Assembly: GCF_039531105.1 (NCBI RefSeq)
Contig: NZ_BAAAPK010000001.1
Location: 2,356,001-2,420,000 of the forward strand
From: Microbacterium lacus
GTDB lineage: Bacteria > Actinomycetota > Actinomycetes > Actinomycetales > Microbacteriaceae
Reading direction: 5' to 3'
Length of the DNA: 64,000 nt
Part shown: positions 51,964 through 61,532 of the stretch, one piece after another
Layout: each line of letters begins with the position of its first letter
How positions within the stretch are numbered: the first letter of the stretch is position 1
The notes under the pieces: generated by a model
Databases searched by the model: none
Told to the model about the DNA's origin: nothing
What the model saw: the letters and a program-made list of their open reading frames with translations, nothing else
Program-made: the position numbers and the translations under genes

Positions 51964-52431
51964 GTGTACACCGTCGCGCAGGAACAGCGAGCTCTTGCCT
52001 CGCTCATGCTGTTCGAGCACGCCCTGCTCGAGGAAGAGCGTGATCTGCGGGCATCGCTCGGGCTCGGGGGCAACGACATCGCCGTCCTTCGTCTCGTGAC
52101 CGATGCCGAAGCGGAAGGCCACCTGCTCACTCCGAGCGACATCGCCAGGACCCTCGGTACCTCCAGCGCCGCGACGACGGCGATCGTGGACCGGTTGGCG
52201 AGCGCGGGTCACCTCACGCGCTCACCGAACCCGAACGACCGGCGCAGCGTGGTGCTGACGCCGACGATGTCGGCGGATTCGCCCGCACGGGCCGCTCTCG
52301 ACGGCAGCCGGCGGCGCCGGGAGACGATGGTCGAGACCCTGTCGCCGGCCGAGCGCGAAGCGCTCGCGGCGGCCCTCACGCAGCTCGCCGCGACGCTGAC
52401 CGCAGGCCAGCGTCGCGACGTCACGAGCTGA
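51964..52431 (+). CDS. MarR-family transcriptional regulator
   Basis: 155 residues with the same order as the other MarR proteins: LLTPSDIARTLGTSSAATTA, then IVDRLASAGHLTRSPNPNDRRSVVL. I choose GTG 51964 (VYTVAQEQRAL), preceded by AAGGGG eight bases upstream; an ATG at 51937 lies inside a TATGAT -10 (51936-51941) and so is probably not transcribed. Divergent from the DUF7882-like gene, 99 bp away, sharing the operator region. Confidence 0.88.
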   Translation: MYTVAQEQRALASLMLFEHALLEEERDLRASLGLGGNDIAVLRLVTDAEAEGHLLTPSDIARTLGTSSAATTAIVDRLASAGHLTRSPNPNDRRSVVLTPTMSADSPARAALDGSRRRRETMVETLSPAEREALAAALTQLAATLTAGQRRDVTS

Positions 52432-52433
52432 GC

Positions 52434-53282
<849 letters not shown>

Positions 53283-53288
53283 AATGCG

Positions 53289-53354
53289 CTCGCGAGAGGG
53301 CAGATCTGTAGGGCGACACGCCGTCCGAGGGTGACATATCTGCCCTCTCGCGAG
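53289..53354. repeat. Perfect 17-bp-arm inverted repeat in a divergent promoter gap
   Basis: CTCGCGAGAGGGCAGAT / ATCTGCCCTCTCGCGAG, 17 bp perfect with a further TGT/ACA after one mismatch, loop 32 bp. It lies between the aldo/keto reductase -10 (53277-53282) and the hrpA -10 (53387-53392), so it cannot terminate either gene. Same design as the repeats at 23116, 28917 and 33116. Confidence 0.8.
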
Positions 53355-53386
53355 GAGCAGTCGGGCAGGAGCGGGACGCGAATCGA

Positions 53387-53392
53387 TACGAT
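53387..53392 (+). promoter_or_regulatory. -10 hexamer of hrpA
   Basis: TACGAT, 8 nt before ATG 53401, so transcription starts at or within one or two bases of the start codon. Confidence 0.5.
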
Positions 53393-53400
53393 GGAAGGCT

Positions 53401-56400
53401 ATGTCCGCACCGGAACCCGTGATCTCCTATCCCCCGGAGCTGCCCGTCAGCGCCGCGCGGGACGACATCGCGCGTGCGATCCGCGACCATCAGGTCGTGA
53501 TCGTGGCGGGGGCCACGGGGTCGGGCAAGACGACGCAGCTGCCGAAGATCTGCCTCGAGCTCGGGCGGACCCGCATCGCCCACACCCAGCCCCGCCGGAT
53601 CGCCGCGCGCACGATCGCCGAGCGCATCGCGGATGAGCTCGATGTGCCCCTCGGCACGACCGTCGGGTACAAGGTGCGCTTCACCGACAAGGTGCAGGAC
53701 GACACGCGCATCGCGCTCATGACCGACGGCATCCTGCTCAACGAGATCCACCGCGACCGCCTCTTGCGCCGGTACGACACGATCATCGTCGACGAAGCGC
53801 ACGAGCGATCCCTGAACGTCGACTTCCTGATCGGCTATCTGACCCAGATCCTGCCGAAGCGGCCCGATCTGCGGGTCATCATCACGAGCGCGACGATCGA
53901 TCCGCAGAGCTTCGCGACGCACTTCGCGGATGCCGACGGGCAGCCCGCGCCGATCATCGAGGTGTCCGGCCGCACCTATCCGGTCGAGATCCGCTACCGC
54001 GGACCCGAGGCGGCCACCGAGGACGACGTCGACGGCATCACCTCCGCCCTCGCCGAGCTCGATCGTGAAGCTCCCGGCGACGTGCTCGTGTTCCTTCCCG
54101 GCGAGGCCGAGATCCGGGACGCCACGGATGCCGTCCGGGGCATGTACGCGAAGGACGCCGCCCCGACCGAGGTCCTCCCCCTTTACGGCCGCCTGAGCGC
54201 CGCCGAACAGCACCGCGTGTTCGAGCGATCCGCGGTCGCCGGGGTCCGCCGCCGGGTCATCCTGGCCACGAACGTGGCCGAGACGAGTCTGACCGTGCCC
54301 GGCATCCGGTACGTGATCGACACCGGCACCGCGCGCATCTCGCGCTACAGCAACCGCACGAAGATCCAGCAGCTCCCGATCGAGGCGATATCGCAGGCGT
54401 CCGCGCAGCAGCGGTCCGGCCGCGCGGGCCGCACCGCGCCGGGTATCGCGATCCGCCTGTATTCCGAGGACGACTTCGACCGGCGTCCGCTGTTCACCGA
54501 ACCCGAGATCCTGCGGACGAGCCTGGCCTCCGTCATCCTGCAGATGCTCTCGCTCGGCTTCGGCGAGATCACTGCCTTCCCCTTCCTCACTCCGCCGGAC
54601 TCGCGCGGTGTCAAGGCGGCGTTCGACCTGCTCCTCGAGCTCGGCGCGGTCCAGGCTCCCGCCCGCGGCGACGGCGGCCCCGCACGGCTCACCGACGTCG
54701 GCCGCGAGATCTCGCGGCTGCCGATCGATCCGCGCTTCGCGCGCATGCTGATCGAGGCGAAACGCGCGGGAGTGCAGCGCGACGTGCTCGCCATCGTCGC
54801 AGGCATGTCGATCCAGGACGTCCGTGAGCGGCCCGAAGAGCGGCGCGAGGAGGCGGATCGTCTGCACGCGCGCTTCACGGATCCCACGAGCGACTTCCTC
54901 AGCCTGCTGAACCTGTGGAACCACCTCCAGGAGCAGCAGGCGGCGCTCGGCTCGAGCGCCTTCCGGCGCTTGTGTCGCGCGGAGCATCTCAACTACGTGC
55001 GCGTGCGCGAATGGGTCGACGTGCACCGCCAGCTGCGCACGCTCGTCGGGGCGCCGCGGCGGGACGCCGGACCGGAGAGCCCGGCGGAACCCGACGACCT
55101 GCACCGGGCGATCCTGTCCGGCCTCCTCTCGCACATCGGCATCCTGGACCAGCGCGCCGCCGCGAAGGCGGCGGGCGCCAAAGCCCCCGCCGAGGGACGA
55201 CGGCAGCCGCTCGCGGAATACCGCGGCGCCCGCGGCACGAAGTTCGCGATCTTCCCCGGGTCGGGGTTGCGCAAACGCCGTCCGGCCGCCGTGATGGCGG
55301 CCGAACTCGTCGAGACGTCGCGTCTGTTCGCGCGCACGGTCGCGGCGATCGACCCGGCGTGGGCCGAGTCCCTCGCCCCCGATCTCGTCAAGCGCCAGCT
55401 CAGCGAACCGCACTGGTCGAAGGCGGCGGGAGCGGCATCCGTCTACGAGAAGGTGACGCTGTTCGGGGTCGAGATCATCCCCCGCCGTCGCGCCCAGCTC
55501 GCGCGCTTCGACCGCCCGCTGGCCCGTGAGCTCTTCGTGCGCCACGCGCTCGTCGACGGCGACTGGGACTCCACGGCGCTGGACAAGCGCCTCACCGCGT
55601 TCGAACGCCGCAACCTCGAACTGCGGCGGCGGCTCGAGAAGATCGAGGAGCGGGAGCGCCGCCGCGACATCCTGGTCGGCGACGAGGCCGTGTACGCGTT
55701 CTACGCCGCGCGGATCCCCCGCGACGTCTTCGATGCGCGCTCCTTCGAGAAGTGGTGGCGGGATGCTGCTTCCCGGACGCCCCGGCTCCTCGACATGACC
55801 GAGGCAGACCTCCTCGAAGACGCCGCACGCACCGACGAACGGGCCTTCCCCGCACGCTGGCGGCAGGGCGACCAGGTGCTGACGCTCGCCTACCGCTTCG
55901 AACCGGGCGCCGAGGACGACGGGGTGAGCGCCGTCGTGCCGCTCGCCCTCCTCGCCCAGATCCGCCCGGACGGGTTCGACTGGCAGGTCCCGGGCATGCG
56001 GGACGAGATGATCACCGCGCTGCTGCGCGCCCTGCCCAAGCACATCCGCCGGCACGTCGTCCCGGCGGCGGACTGGGCCGCGCGCTTCTCCGAAGAACTC
56101 GATGGCCAGGGGCCGGAGTCGCACGGCGGCCTGCCTCCGGTGGCACTGCGCGCGGCGCTCGCGACGCGGATCCAGCCGATCGCGAACCAACCCGTCACCG
56201 CGGCGGACTTCGAGCTCGACCGCGTCCCCGCCCATCTGCAGGTCTCCTTCCGCGTCGTCGACGAACGCGGGCGAACGGTCGGATCGGGGCGCGACCTCCC
56301 CGCCCTCCAGGCACGGTTCGCCGACCGCGCGCGCACCTCGGTCGCGCGGGCGACCGCACGCGTACGTCCCGATCCCCCGGGGCCCGCGGCGTCGAACGCG

Positions 56401-57318
56401 CCGAGCGGCGGCGCAGCGTGGGCGGCTGAGCGCCCCGGCGTCACCGACTGGGACTTCGGCGATCTGCCCGACGTCGTGGACACGAAAGTCGCGGGCGGCG
56501 TCGTTCGCGGCTATCCGGCGGTGGTGGATGCCGGAACCAGTGTCACGGTGCGCGTGGAGGCGACCGCCGAGGCGGCCGCCCGGGCCACCCGCGCCGGGGT
56601 CCGTCGCCTCATGCTGCTCGCCGTGGCGTCACCCGCGACCTATGTGCTGGAGCACCTGACCTCGACCGAGAAGCTCGCCCTGGCGGCATCCCCCTATCCG
56701 TCCGCGAAAGCGCTCATCGAAGACGCCCGGCTCGCGGTCGCCGACGCCGTGCTCGACCGGACAGCCGGCGGGCCCGTGCGCACACGGGAAGACTTCGAGC
56801 GCGTCCGCGATGCGTTCTCGAGCGCAGTCGTCACGGAGACGTTCGAGGCGGTCTCGCTCGCCACGCGGATCCTCACCGCCGCCCGCGAGGGCGAACGGGC
56901 GCTCCGCGCACAGAACTCGCTCACCCTGCTCGGAGCGCTCGGCGATGTCAAGAGCCAGCTGGCAGGTCTCGTCTTCCCCGGCTTCGTCTCGCGCATCGGG
57001 TTGGCACGCCTCGCTCACGTCCCGCGCTACCTGCGTGGGGCGACCGAGCGCGTGCAGAGCCTCGCCGATAACCCCGGACGAGACCGGCAGCGCATGACCG
57101 AGTTGGAGCGCGCGGCCGCCGCGTTCGCCGAGGCGGGCGGGACGATCCCGGTCCCTGCCGACGCGCCCGCATCGATCGTGCGCACCCGCTGGCTGCTGGA
57201 GGAGTATCGGGTGAGCCTGTTCGCGCAGCACCTCGGCACCGCCGAGCCCGTCTCGTTGCAGCGCATCCAGAAGTCGCTCCGCGACGCCGACTCGCCGCCC
57301 TCTCAGAAAGGCCCGTGA
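53401..57318 (+). CDS. hrpA: ATP-dependent RNA helicase HrpA
   Basis: 1305 residues, DEAH-box family. Walker A VAGATGSGKTTQLPKICLE, DEAH box VDEAHERSLN, SATIDPQSF, motif VI QQRSGRAGRTAPG; then helicase-associated domains (RLPIDPRFARMLIEA; HLNYVRVREWVDVHRQL) and a long C-terminal DUF3418 region. Full length matches bacterial HrpA. HrpA-type helicases rescue stalled ribosomes on mRNA in E. coli. ATG 53401. The stop overlaps the start of the next gene (TGATG). Confidence 0.96.
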   Translation: MSAPEPVISYPPELPVSAARDDIARAIRDHQVVIVAGATGSGKTTQLPKICLELGRTRIAHTQPRRIAARTIAERIADELDVPLGTTVGYKVRFTDKVQDDTRIALMTDGILLNEIHRDRLLRRYDTIIVDEAHERSLNVDFLIGYLTQILPKRPDLRVIITSATIDPQSFATHFADADGQPAPIIEVSGRTYPVEIRYRGPEAATEDDVDGITSALAELDREAPGDVLVFLPGEAEIRDATDAVRGMYAKDAAPTEVLPLYGRLSAAEQHRVFERSAVAGVRRRVILATNVAETSLTVPGIRYVIDTGTARISRYSNRTKIQQLPIEAISQASAQQRSGRAGRTAPGIAIRLYSEDDFDRRPLFTEPEILRTSLASVILQMLSLGFGEITAFPFLTPPDSRGVKAAFDLLLELGAVQAPARGDGGPARLTDVGREISRLPIDPRFARMLIEAKRAGVQRDVLAIVAGMSIQDVRERPEERREEADRLHARFTDPTSDFLSLLNLWNHLQEQQAALGSSAFRRLCRAEHLNYVRVREWVDVHRQLRTLVGAPRRDAGPESPAEPDDLHRAILSGLLSHIGILDQRAAAKAAGAKAPAEGRRQPLAEYRGARGTKFAIFPGSGLRKRRPAAVMAAELVETSRLFARTVAAIDPAWAESLAPDLVKRQLSEPHWSKAAGAASVYEKVTLFGVEIIPRRRAQLARFDRPLARELFVRHALVDGDWDSTALDKRLTAFERRNLELRRRLEKIEERERRRDILVGDEAVYAFYAARIPRDVFDARSFEKWWRDAASRTPRLLDMTEADLLEDAARTDERAFPARWRQGDQVLTLAYRFEPGAEDDGVSAVVPLALLAQIRPDGFDWQVPGMRDEMITALLRALPKHIRRHVVPAADWAARFSEELDGQGPESHGGLPPVALRAALATRIQPIANQPVTAADFELDRVPAHLQVSFRVVDERGRTVGSGRDLPALQARFADRARTSVARATARVRPDPPGPAASNAPSGGAAWAAERPGVTDWDFGDLPDVVDTKVAGGVVRGYPAVVDAGTSVTVRVEATAEAAARATRAGVRRLMLLAVASPATYVLEHLTSTEKLALAASPYPSAKALIEDARLAVADAVLDRTAGGPVRTREDFERVRDAFSSAVVTETFEAVSLATRILTAAREGERALRAQNSLTLLGALGDVKSQLAGLVFPGFVSRIGLARLAHVPRYLRGATERVQSLADNPGRDRQRMTELERAAAAFAEAGGTIPVPADAPASIVRTRWLLEEYRVSLFAQHLGTAEPVSLQRIQKSLRDADSPPSQKGP

Positions 57319-58259
57319 TGACCAGAGCGATCACCTACAGCGCGTTCGGCGGACCCGACGTGCTCACCCTCACCGACGTGCCGGCCTCGGACCCGGGGCC
57401 GGGCCAGCTCGCCGTCCGCATCGAGGCCGCCGGGGTGAACCCGATCGACGGAAAGCTGCGCAGCGGCCTCCGACCCTCGGGCGAGATCTCCGAGCCGCGC
57501 CGGACCGGCTCGGACGCCGCGGGCATCGTCACCTCCGTCGGTGAGGGTGCGGAGGGATTCCGGGTCGGCGACGCTGTGGTCCTGTTCGGCGCAAGCGGCA
57601 CATACGCGGACGAGGTCGTCGTGGATGCCGCGAACGCGCAGCCGCGTCCGCCCGAGGTGAGCGCCGCCGAAGGCGCTGCGATCGGCATCCCGGTCGGCAC
57701 GGCGTATCAGTCGCTGCGTTCGCTCGCCGTCGGACCGTCCGACACCCTGCTGATCCACGCCGGGTCCGGCGCGGTCGGCCAGGCCGCGATCCAGCTCGCC
57801 GTGCTGTGGGGAGCGCGGGTGGTCGCGACGGCGTCCCCGCGGCGGTTCGACCGTGTGCGCGCGCTCGGTGCGACGCCGGTCGCGTACGGCGAAGGGCTCG
57901 CCGAACGGGTGCGCGACGCCACACCCGACGGGATCACCGTCGCCCTGGACGCCGCGGGCACCGACGAGGCGATCCAGACGTCGCTCGAGCTCGTCGCCGA
58001 CCGCGATCGCATCGCGACGATCGTGCGTGGTCGGGATGCCGGCTCCTTCGGCATCCGGGCGTTCTCGGGCGGGAGCCCGGAGGGACTCAGCCCGCGCCAG
58101 CAGGAGTGGCGGCGCGAGGCCGTGCCGGTCGCGATCGCCCTGATGGCCGCCGGGCGGTTCTCGGTGGAGCTCGGCCCGTCCTTCGCGCTCGCCGATGCGA
58201 CGCAGGCCCACCGCGCTCTGGAGTCGGGCACGGACGGCAAGATCACGTTGCTGCCGTAG
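57318..58259 (+). CDS. NADPH-dependent quinone oxidoreductase-like protein (zinc-free MDR)
   Basis: 313 residues, medium-chain dehydrogenase without zinc ligands. N-terminal catalytic domain (AITYSAFGGPDVLTLTDVPA, VRIEAAGVNPIDGKLRSG), SDAAGIVTSVGEGAEGF, Rossmann loop HAGSGAVGQAAIQLAVLWGA, C-terminal EFFALSDATQAHR-like FALADATQAHRALESG. Reduces quinones or enals with NADPH in relatives. ATG 57318 is coupled to hrpA through TGATG; a GTG one codon earlier is also possible. Confidence 0.9.
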   Translation: MTRAITYSAFGGPDVLTLTDVPASDPGPGQLAVRIEAAGVNPIDGKLRSGLRPSGEISEPRRTGSDAAGIVTSVGEGAEGFRVGDAVVLFGASGTYADEVVVDAANAQPRPPEVSAAEGAAIGIPVGTAYQSLRSLAVGPSDTLLIHAGSGAVGQAAIQLAVLWGARVVATASPRRFDRVRALGATPVAYGEGLAERVRDATPDGITVALDAAGTDEAIQTSLELVADRDRIATIVRGRDAGSFGIRAFSGGSPEGLSPRQQEWRREAVPVAIALMAAGRFSVELGPSFALADATQAHRALESGTDGKITLLP

Positions 58260-58265
58260 CCGCGG

Positions 58266-59093
58266 TCAGTCCCCGGTCGCGACCGGCCGACCGGGGGTGT
58301 TCGACCACGCGCTCCACGAACCCGGGTACACCGCGACCTCGACCCCGGCGAGGACTCCGGCGAGCGCCGTCTGGGCCGCGGTGATGCCCGATCCGCAGTA
58401 CGCCGCGACCCGCGCACCCGGGACGGCGCCCACCGCGGCGAACGCGTCGCGCAGCACCTCGGCGTCACGGAACCGACCGGACTCGAGCAGCGTCGCGATC
58501 GGCAGGTTGCGAGCCCCCGGGATGTGCCCGGCGACCGGGTCGATCGGCTCGGTCTCGCCTCGGTAGCGCTCCGGCGCGCGGACGTCGAGCAGGATCCCGC
58601 TCGCCGGCCACGTCGCGGCTTCGTCGGTGGACAGCACGGGATGCGCAAGCTGTGTGAGGACGATCGAGCCCGCTTCGGGCGTCACCTCACCGGTCTGCAG
58701 CGGGAGTCCCGCATCCGCCCACGCCTGCAGTCCTCCGTCCAGGAGCCGCACGTCCGCCACGCCACTCCCGGTGAGCAGCCACCACGCGCGGGAGGCGGCG
58801 AGCGCGTTCGCGTCGTCGTACACGACGACCGTGTCGCCCTCACGCAGGCCCCATCGCCGCGCGGCGACCTGCAGCTCATCCCGTGCGGGCAGCGGATGCC
58901 GGCCCTCGGCCGGATCGCCGTGCCTCGAGAGCTCGCGCTCGAGGTCCACCCATACGGCGCCGGGGATGTGTCCGGTCAGATACTCGGGTCGGCCGTCGGG
59001 TCGATCGAGGCGCCACCGCACGTCCAGGACGACGACGCGCGCCGCGCCGGCGAGGAGGGCGGCGAGTTCTGCGGGGCTGATCAGCAGCGACAT
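58266..59093 (-). CDS. Sulfurtransferase (thiosulfate/3-mercaptopyruvate type)
   Basis: 275 residues, tandem rhodanese domains. The N-terminal domain is inactive (VVLDVRWRLDRPDG; GHIPGAVWVDLE); the C-terminal one has ILLDVRAPERYRGE, GHIPGARNLP and catalytic Cys in VAAYCGSGITAA. The six-residue loop CGSGIT indicates a sulfurtransferase; donor not assignable. I start at ATG 59093 (MSLLISPAELAALL) because GACAAT ends 6 nt before it and GGAGGG lies between; an upstream start adds 18 unrelated residues. Near a Cys/Met sulfur enzyme, divergent. Confidence 0.9.
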   Translation of the reverse strand: MSLLISPAELAALLAGAARVVVLDVRWRLDRPDGRPEYLTGHIPGAVWVDLERELSRHGDPAEGRHPLPARDELQVAARRWGLREGDTVVVYDDANALAASRAWWLLTGSGVADVRLLDGGLQAWADAGLPLQTGEVTPEAGSIVLTQLAHPVLSTDEAATWPASGILLDVRAPERYRGETEPIDPVAGHIPGARNLPIATLLESGRFRDAEVLRDAFAAVGAVPGARVAAYCGSGITAAQTALAGVLAGVEVAVYPGSWSAWSNTPGRPVATGD

Positions 59094-59176
59094 CCCTCCA
59101 TTGTCCGCGCCCGCGAGCCCGACCCGCTCCGTGCAACAGTTCGACACACGCCGATGCGGCGGCGGTGGAGCCCCGG

Positions 59177-59182
59177 GATGAT
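59177..59182 (+). promoter_or_regulatory. Possible leaderless -10 of the O-acetylhomoserine sulfhydrylase-like gene
   Basis: GATGAT, 6 nt before ATG 59189. Imperfect to the TANNNT pattern; only spacing supports it. Confidence 0.35.
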
Positions 59183-59188
59183 GGGGAC

Positions 59189-60505
59189 ATGTCCGAGGTC
59201 GCCCGGTCCTTCGCGACGGCTCAGGTGCAGGCGGGTTACGTTCCCGCCCAGGCCGAGAACACGGCCGTCCCCCCGATCCATCAGTCCAACGCGTTCGAGT
59301 TCGCCTCGCTCAGCGAAGCCCGCGACCTGTTCGCGCTCCGACGCGAGGGCAACATCTACAGCCGCGCGGCGAACCCGACCGTACTCGTGTTCGAACAGCG
59401 CGTCGCGGCACTCGAGGACGGGATCGCCGCAGCGGCCGTCGCCTCGGGCCAGGCGGCGGTCGCCCTCGCGCTGCTCGCGCTCGCCAGGCAGGGCGAGCAC
59501 ATCGTGGCCGCGCGTCAGCTGTACGGCGGCACGGTCGATCTGCTGCAGGACACGTTCGCCGACTGGGGCATCGAGGTCGACTTCGTCGATCAGGACGACA
59601 TCGCGGCCTGGTCGGCGGCCGTCCGCCCGACCACGCGCGCACTGTTCGCGGAGTCGATCACGAACCCCAACGCGCAGGTGCTCGACGTCCGCGCCGTCGC
59701 CGCGATCGCCCGCGACGCGGGCGTGCCGCTCGTGATCGACCACACCGTGGCCACGCCCTATCTGCAACGCGCGAAGGACTTCGGCGCGGACATCGTCGTG
59801 CACTCGGCGACGAAGTACCTCGGCGGCCACGGGACCTCTCTCGGCGGCGTGATCGTCGACCTCGGCACGTTCGACTTCGGTGCCGACCCCGAGCGCTGGC
59901 CTCAACTCGCGCTCCCCTACCGGCGCGTCGCGGGCGGGAGTCTCGTCGAGCGCTTCGGCGGAACCGGGTCGCCCTTCATCGCGCTGGTCAAGACGAAGTA
60001 CGTCCACGACCTGGGTCCGTCGCTGTCGGCGTTCAACGCCTTCCAACTGCTCCAGGGCCTGGAGACGCTCGACCTGCGCATGCAGCGGCACAGCGCGAGC
60101 GGCCTCGCGGTCGCCGCATTCCTCGCCGAGCACCCCGCGGTCACGCGCGTCAGCCACCCGGGCCTGGCTTCGAGCCCGTGGCACGAGCGCGCGAAAGAAT
60201 ACCTGCCGCGGGGTGCGGCATCCGTCTTCTCCTTCGACGTCGCCTCCTCCGGGGACCCCCTCGCCGATTTCGACCGGATCGAGCGCCTCATCGCGGCGCT
60301 GCGGGTCGTGCGCCTCGTCGCCAACATCGGCGACGCGCGGAGCCTGATCGCGCATCCCGCCTCCATGACACACAGCCACTTGACCGCGGAGCAGCTCGCC
60401 GAAGCCGGGATCTCGCCCACGACGCTCCGCCTGTCGATCGGCCTGGAGGATCCGGCCGACGTGATCGCCGATCTGGGCGCTGCGCTCGCTACGCTCGAGG
60501 GATGA
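59189..60505 (+). CDS. O-acetylhomoserine aminocarboxypropyltransferase/cysteine synthase-like (MetY)
   Basis: 438 residues, Cys/Met-metabolism PLP enzyme. NTAVPPIHQSNAFEF, YSRAANPTVLVFEQRVAALE, VIDHTVATPYLQRAKDFGAD, PLP lysine in VVHSATKYLGGHGT, C-terminal ASMTHSHLTAEQ. Length and sequence are closest to O-acetylhomoserine sulfhydrylases (sulfide to homocysteine), but cystathionine gamma-synthase cannot be excluded. ATG 59189. The next gene overlaps its stop as ATGA. Confidence 0.9.
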   Translation: MSEVARSFATAQVQAGYVPAQAENTAVPPIHQSNAFEFASLSEARDLFALRREGNIYSRAANPTVLVFEQRVAALEDGIAAAAVASGQAAVALALLALARQGEHIVAARQLYGGTVDLLQDTFADWGIEVDFVDQDDIAAWSAAVRPTTRALFAESITNPNAQVLDVRAVAAIARDAGVPLVIDHTVATPYLQRAKDFGADIVVHSATKYLGGHGTSLGGVIVDLGTFDFGADPERWPQLALPYRRVAGGSLVERFGGTGSPFIALVKTKYVHDLGPSLSAFNAFQLLQGLETLDLRMQRHSASGLAVAAFLAEHPAVTRVSHPGLASSPWHERAKEYLPRGAASVFSFDVASSGDPLADFDRIERLIAALRVVRLVANIGDARSLIAHPASMTHSHLTAEQLAEAGISPTTLRLSIGLEDPADVIADLGAALATLEG

Positions 60506-61485
60506 CTGGACTGCGCTGGGGAATCCTTGCCACGGGCGGCATCGCCCACGCTTTCGCGAGCGACCTGCGGACGGCGGGTTTGACGCTCACCGCCGTCGGC
60601 TCGCGCTCGGCGGAGTCGGGCGAGCGTTTCGCGCGGGAGTTCGACGTGCCGCGTGTGCACTCGTCGTACGTGGACCTCGTCTCGGATCCCGACGTCGACA
60701 TCGTGTACGTGTCCACGCCGCACCCGATGCACGCCGACAACGCGATCCTCGCGCTGGAGAACGGCAAGCACGTCCTCGTCGAGAAGCCGTTCACCCTGAA
60801 CGGCGCCGAGGCGGCACGGGTGCAGGACGTCGCCCGACGTACCGGTCTCCTCGCGATGGAGGCGATGTGGACGCGCTACCTCCCACACATGCTCCGCGTG
60901 CGCGAGCTCGTGCAGGAGGGTGCGCTCGGCGACATCCGTGCGCTGACCGCCGACCACACCCAGAAGATCTCGACCGACCCCGCCCACCGGCTGAACGACA
61001 TCGCCCTCGGCGGCGGCGCCCTGCTGGACCTCGGCATCTACCCGATCTCGTTCGCGTGGGACATCCTCGGCGCCCCGACCTCCGTCACCGCCGCCGCGAA
61101 CCTCGGGGCCACCGGCGTGGACGACGAAGTGGCGACGATCTTCACGCACGAGCGCGGCGCTGTCTCGACGTCGCTGTCCGCGTCGCACGCCGCCGGCCCC
61201 AACACGGCGAGCATCATCGGCACGGAGGCCCGGATCGACATCGACCGCGTCTGGTACACCCCGACGTCGTTCCGTCTCGTCTCGCCCGACGGCACCGTGC
61301 AGGAGTCGTTCGAATCCGACATCGAGGGCCGCGGCATGCAGTTCCAGGCGCTCGCCGCCGAGCGCTACGTCGCCTCGGGCGCGAACGACAGCGACATCCT
61401 GCCGCTGTCCGAGACCGTCGCGATCATGGACACCCTCGACGAAGTGCGCCGGCAGATCGGACTGCGCTACCCGGGCGAGGCCTGA
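60502..61485 (+). CDS. Gfo/Idh/MocA-family oxidoreductase
   Basis: 327 residues. Rossmann fold GILATGGIAHAFASDL, signature HVLVEKPFTLNGAEA (EKP), catalytic-domain strand GGGALLDLGIYPISFAWDIL. NAD(P)-dependent; typical substrates are sugars, inositols or trans-dihydrodiols. ATG 60502 overlaps the upstream stop (ATGA), so it is probably translated with the sulfhydrylase-like enzyme although the functions are not obviously linked. Confidence 0.93.
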   Translation: MTGLRWGILATGGIAHAFASDLRTAGLTLTAVGSRSAESGERFAREFDVPRVHSSYVDLVSDPDVDIVYVSTPHPMHADNAILALENGKHVLVEKPFTLNGAEAARVQDVARRTGLLAMEAMWTRYLPHMLRVRELVQEGALGDIRALTADHTQKISTDPAHRLNDIALGGGALLDLGIYPISFAWDILGAPTSVTAAANLGATGVDDEVATIFTHERGAVSTSLSASHAAGPNTASIIGTEARIDIDRVWYTPTSFRLVSPDGTVQESFESDIEGRGMQFQALAAERYVASGANDSDILPLSETVAIMDTLDEVRRQIGLRYPGEA

Positions 61486-61532
61486 GCACCGCGCCCGCAC
61501 GCCGCGCCGGGCCGGCCTGTCACACTGGGAGG

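Noticed and set aside
58271..58296. Stem CCCCGGTC / GACCGGGG as terminator after the quinone oxidoreductase
   Set aside because: It lies inside the sulfurtransferase coding region and has no T-tract; similar stems are frequent at this GC content, so I do not call it.
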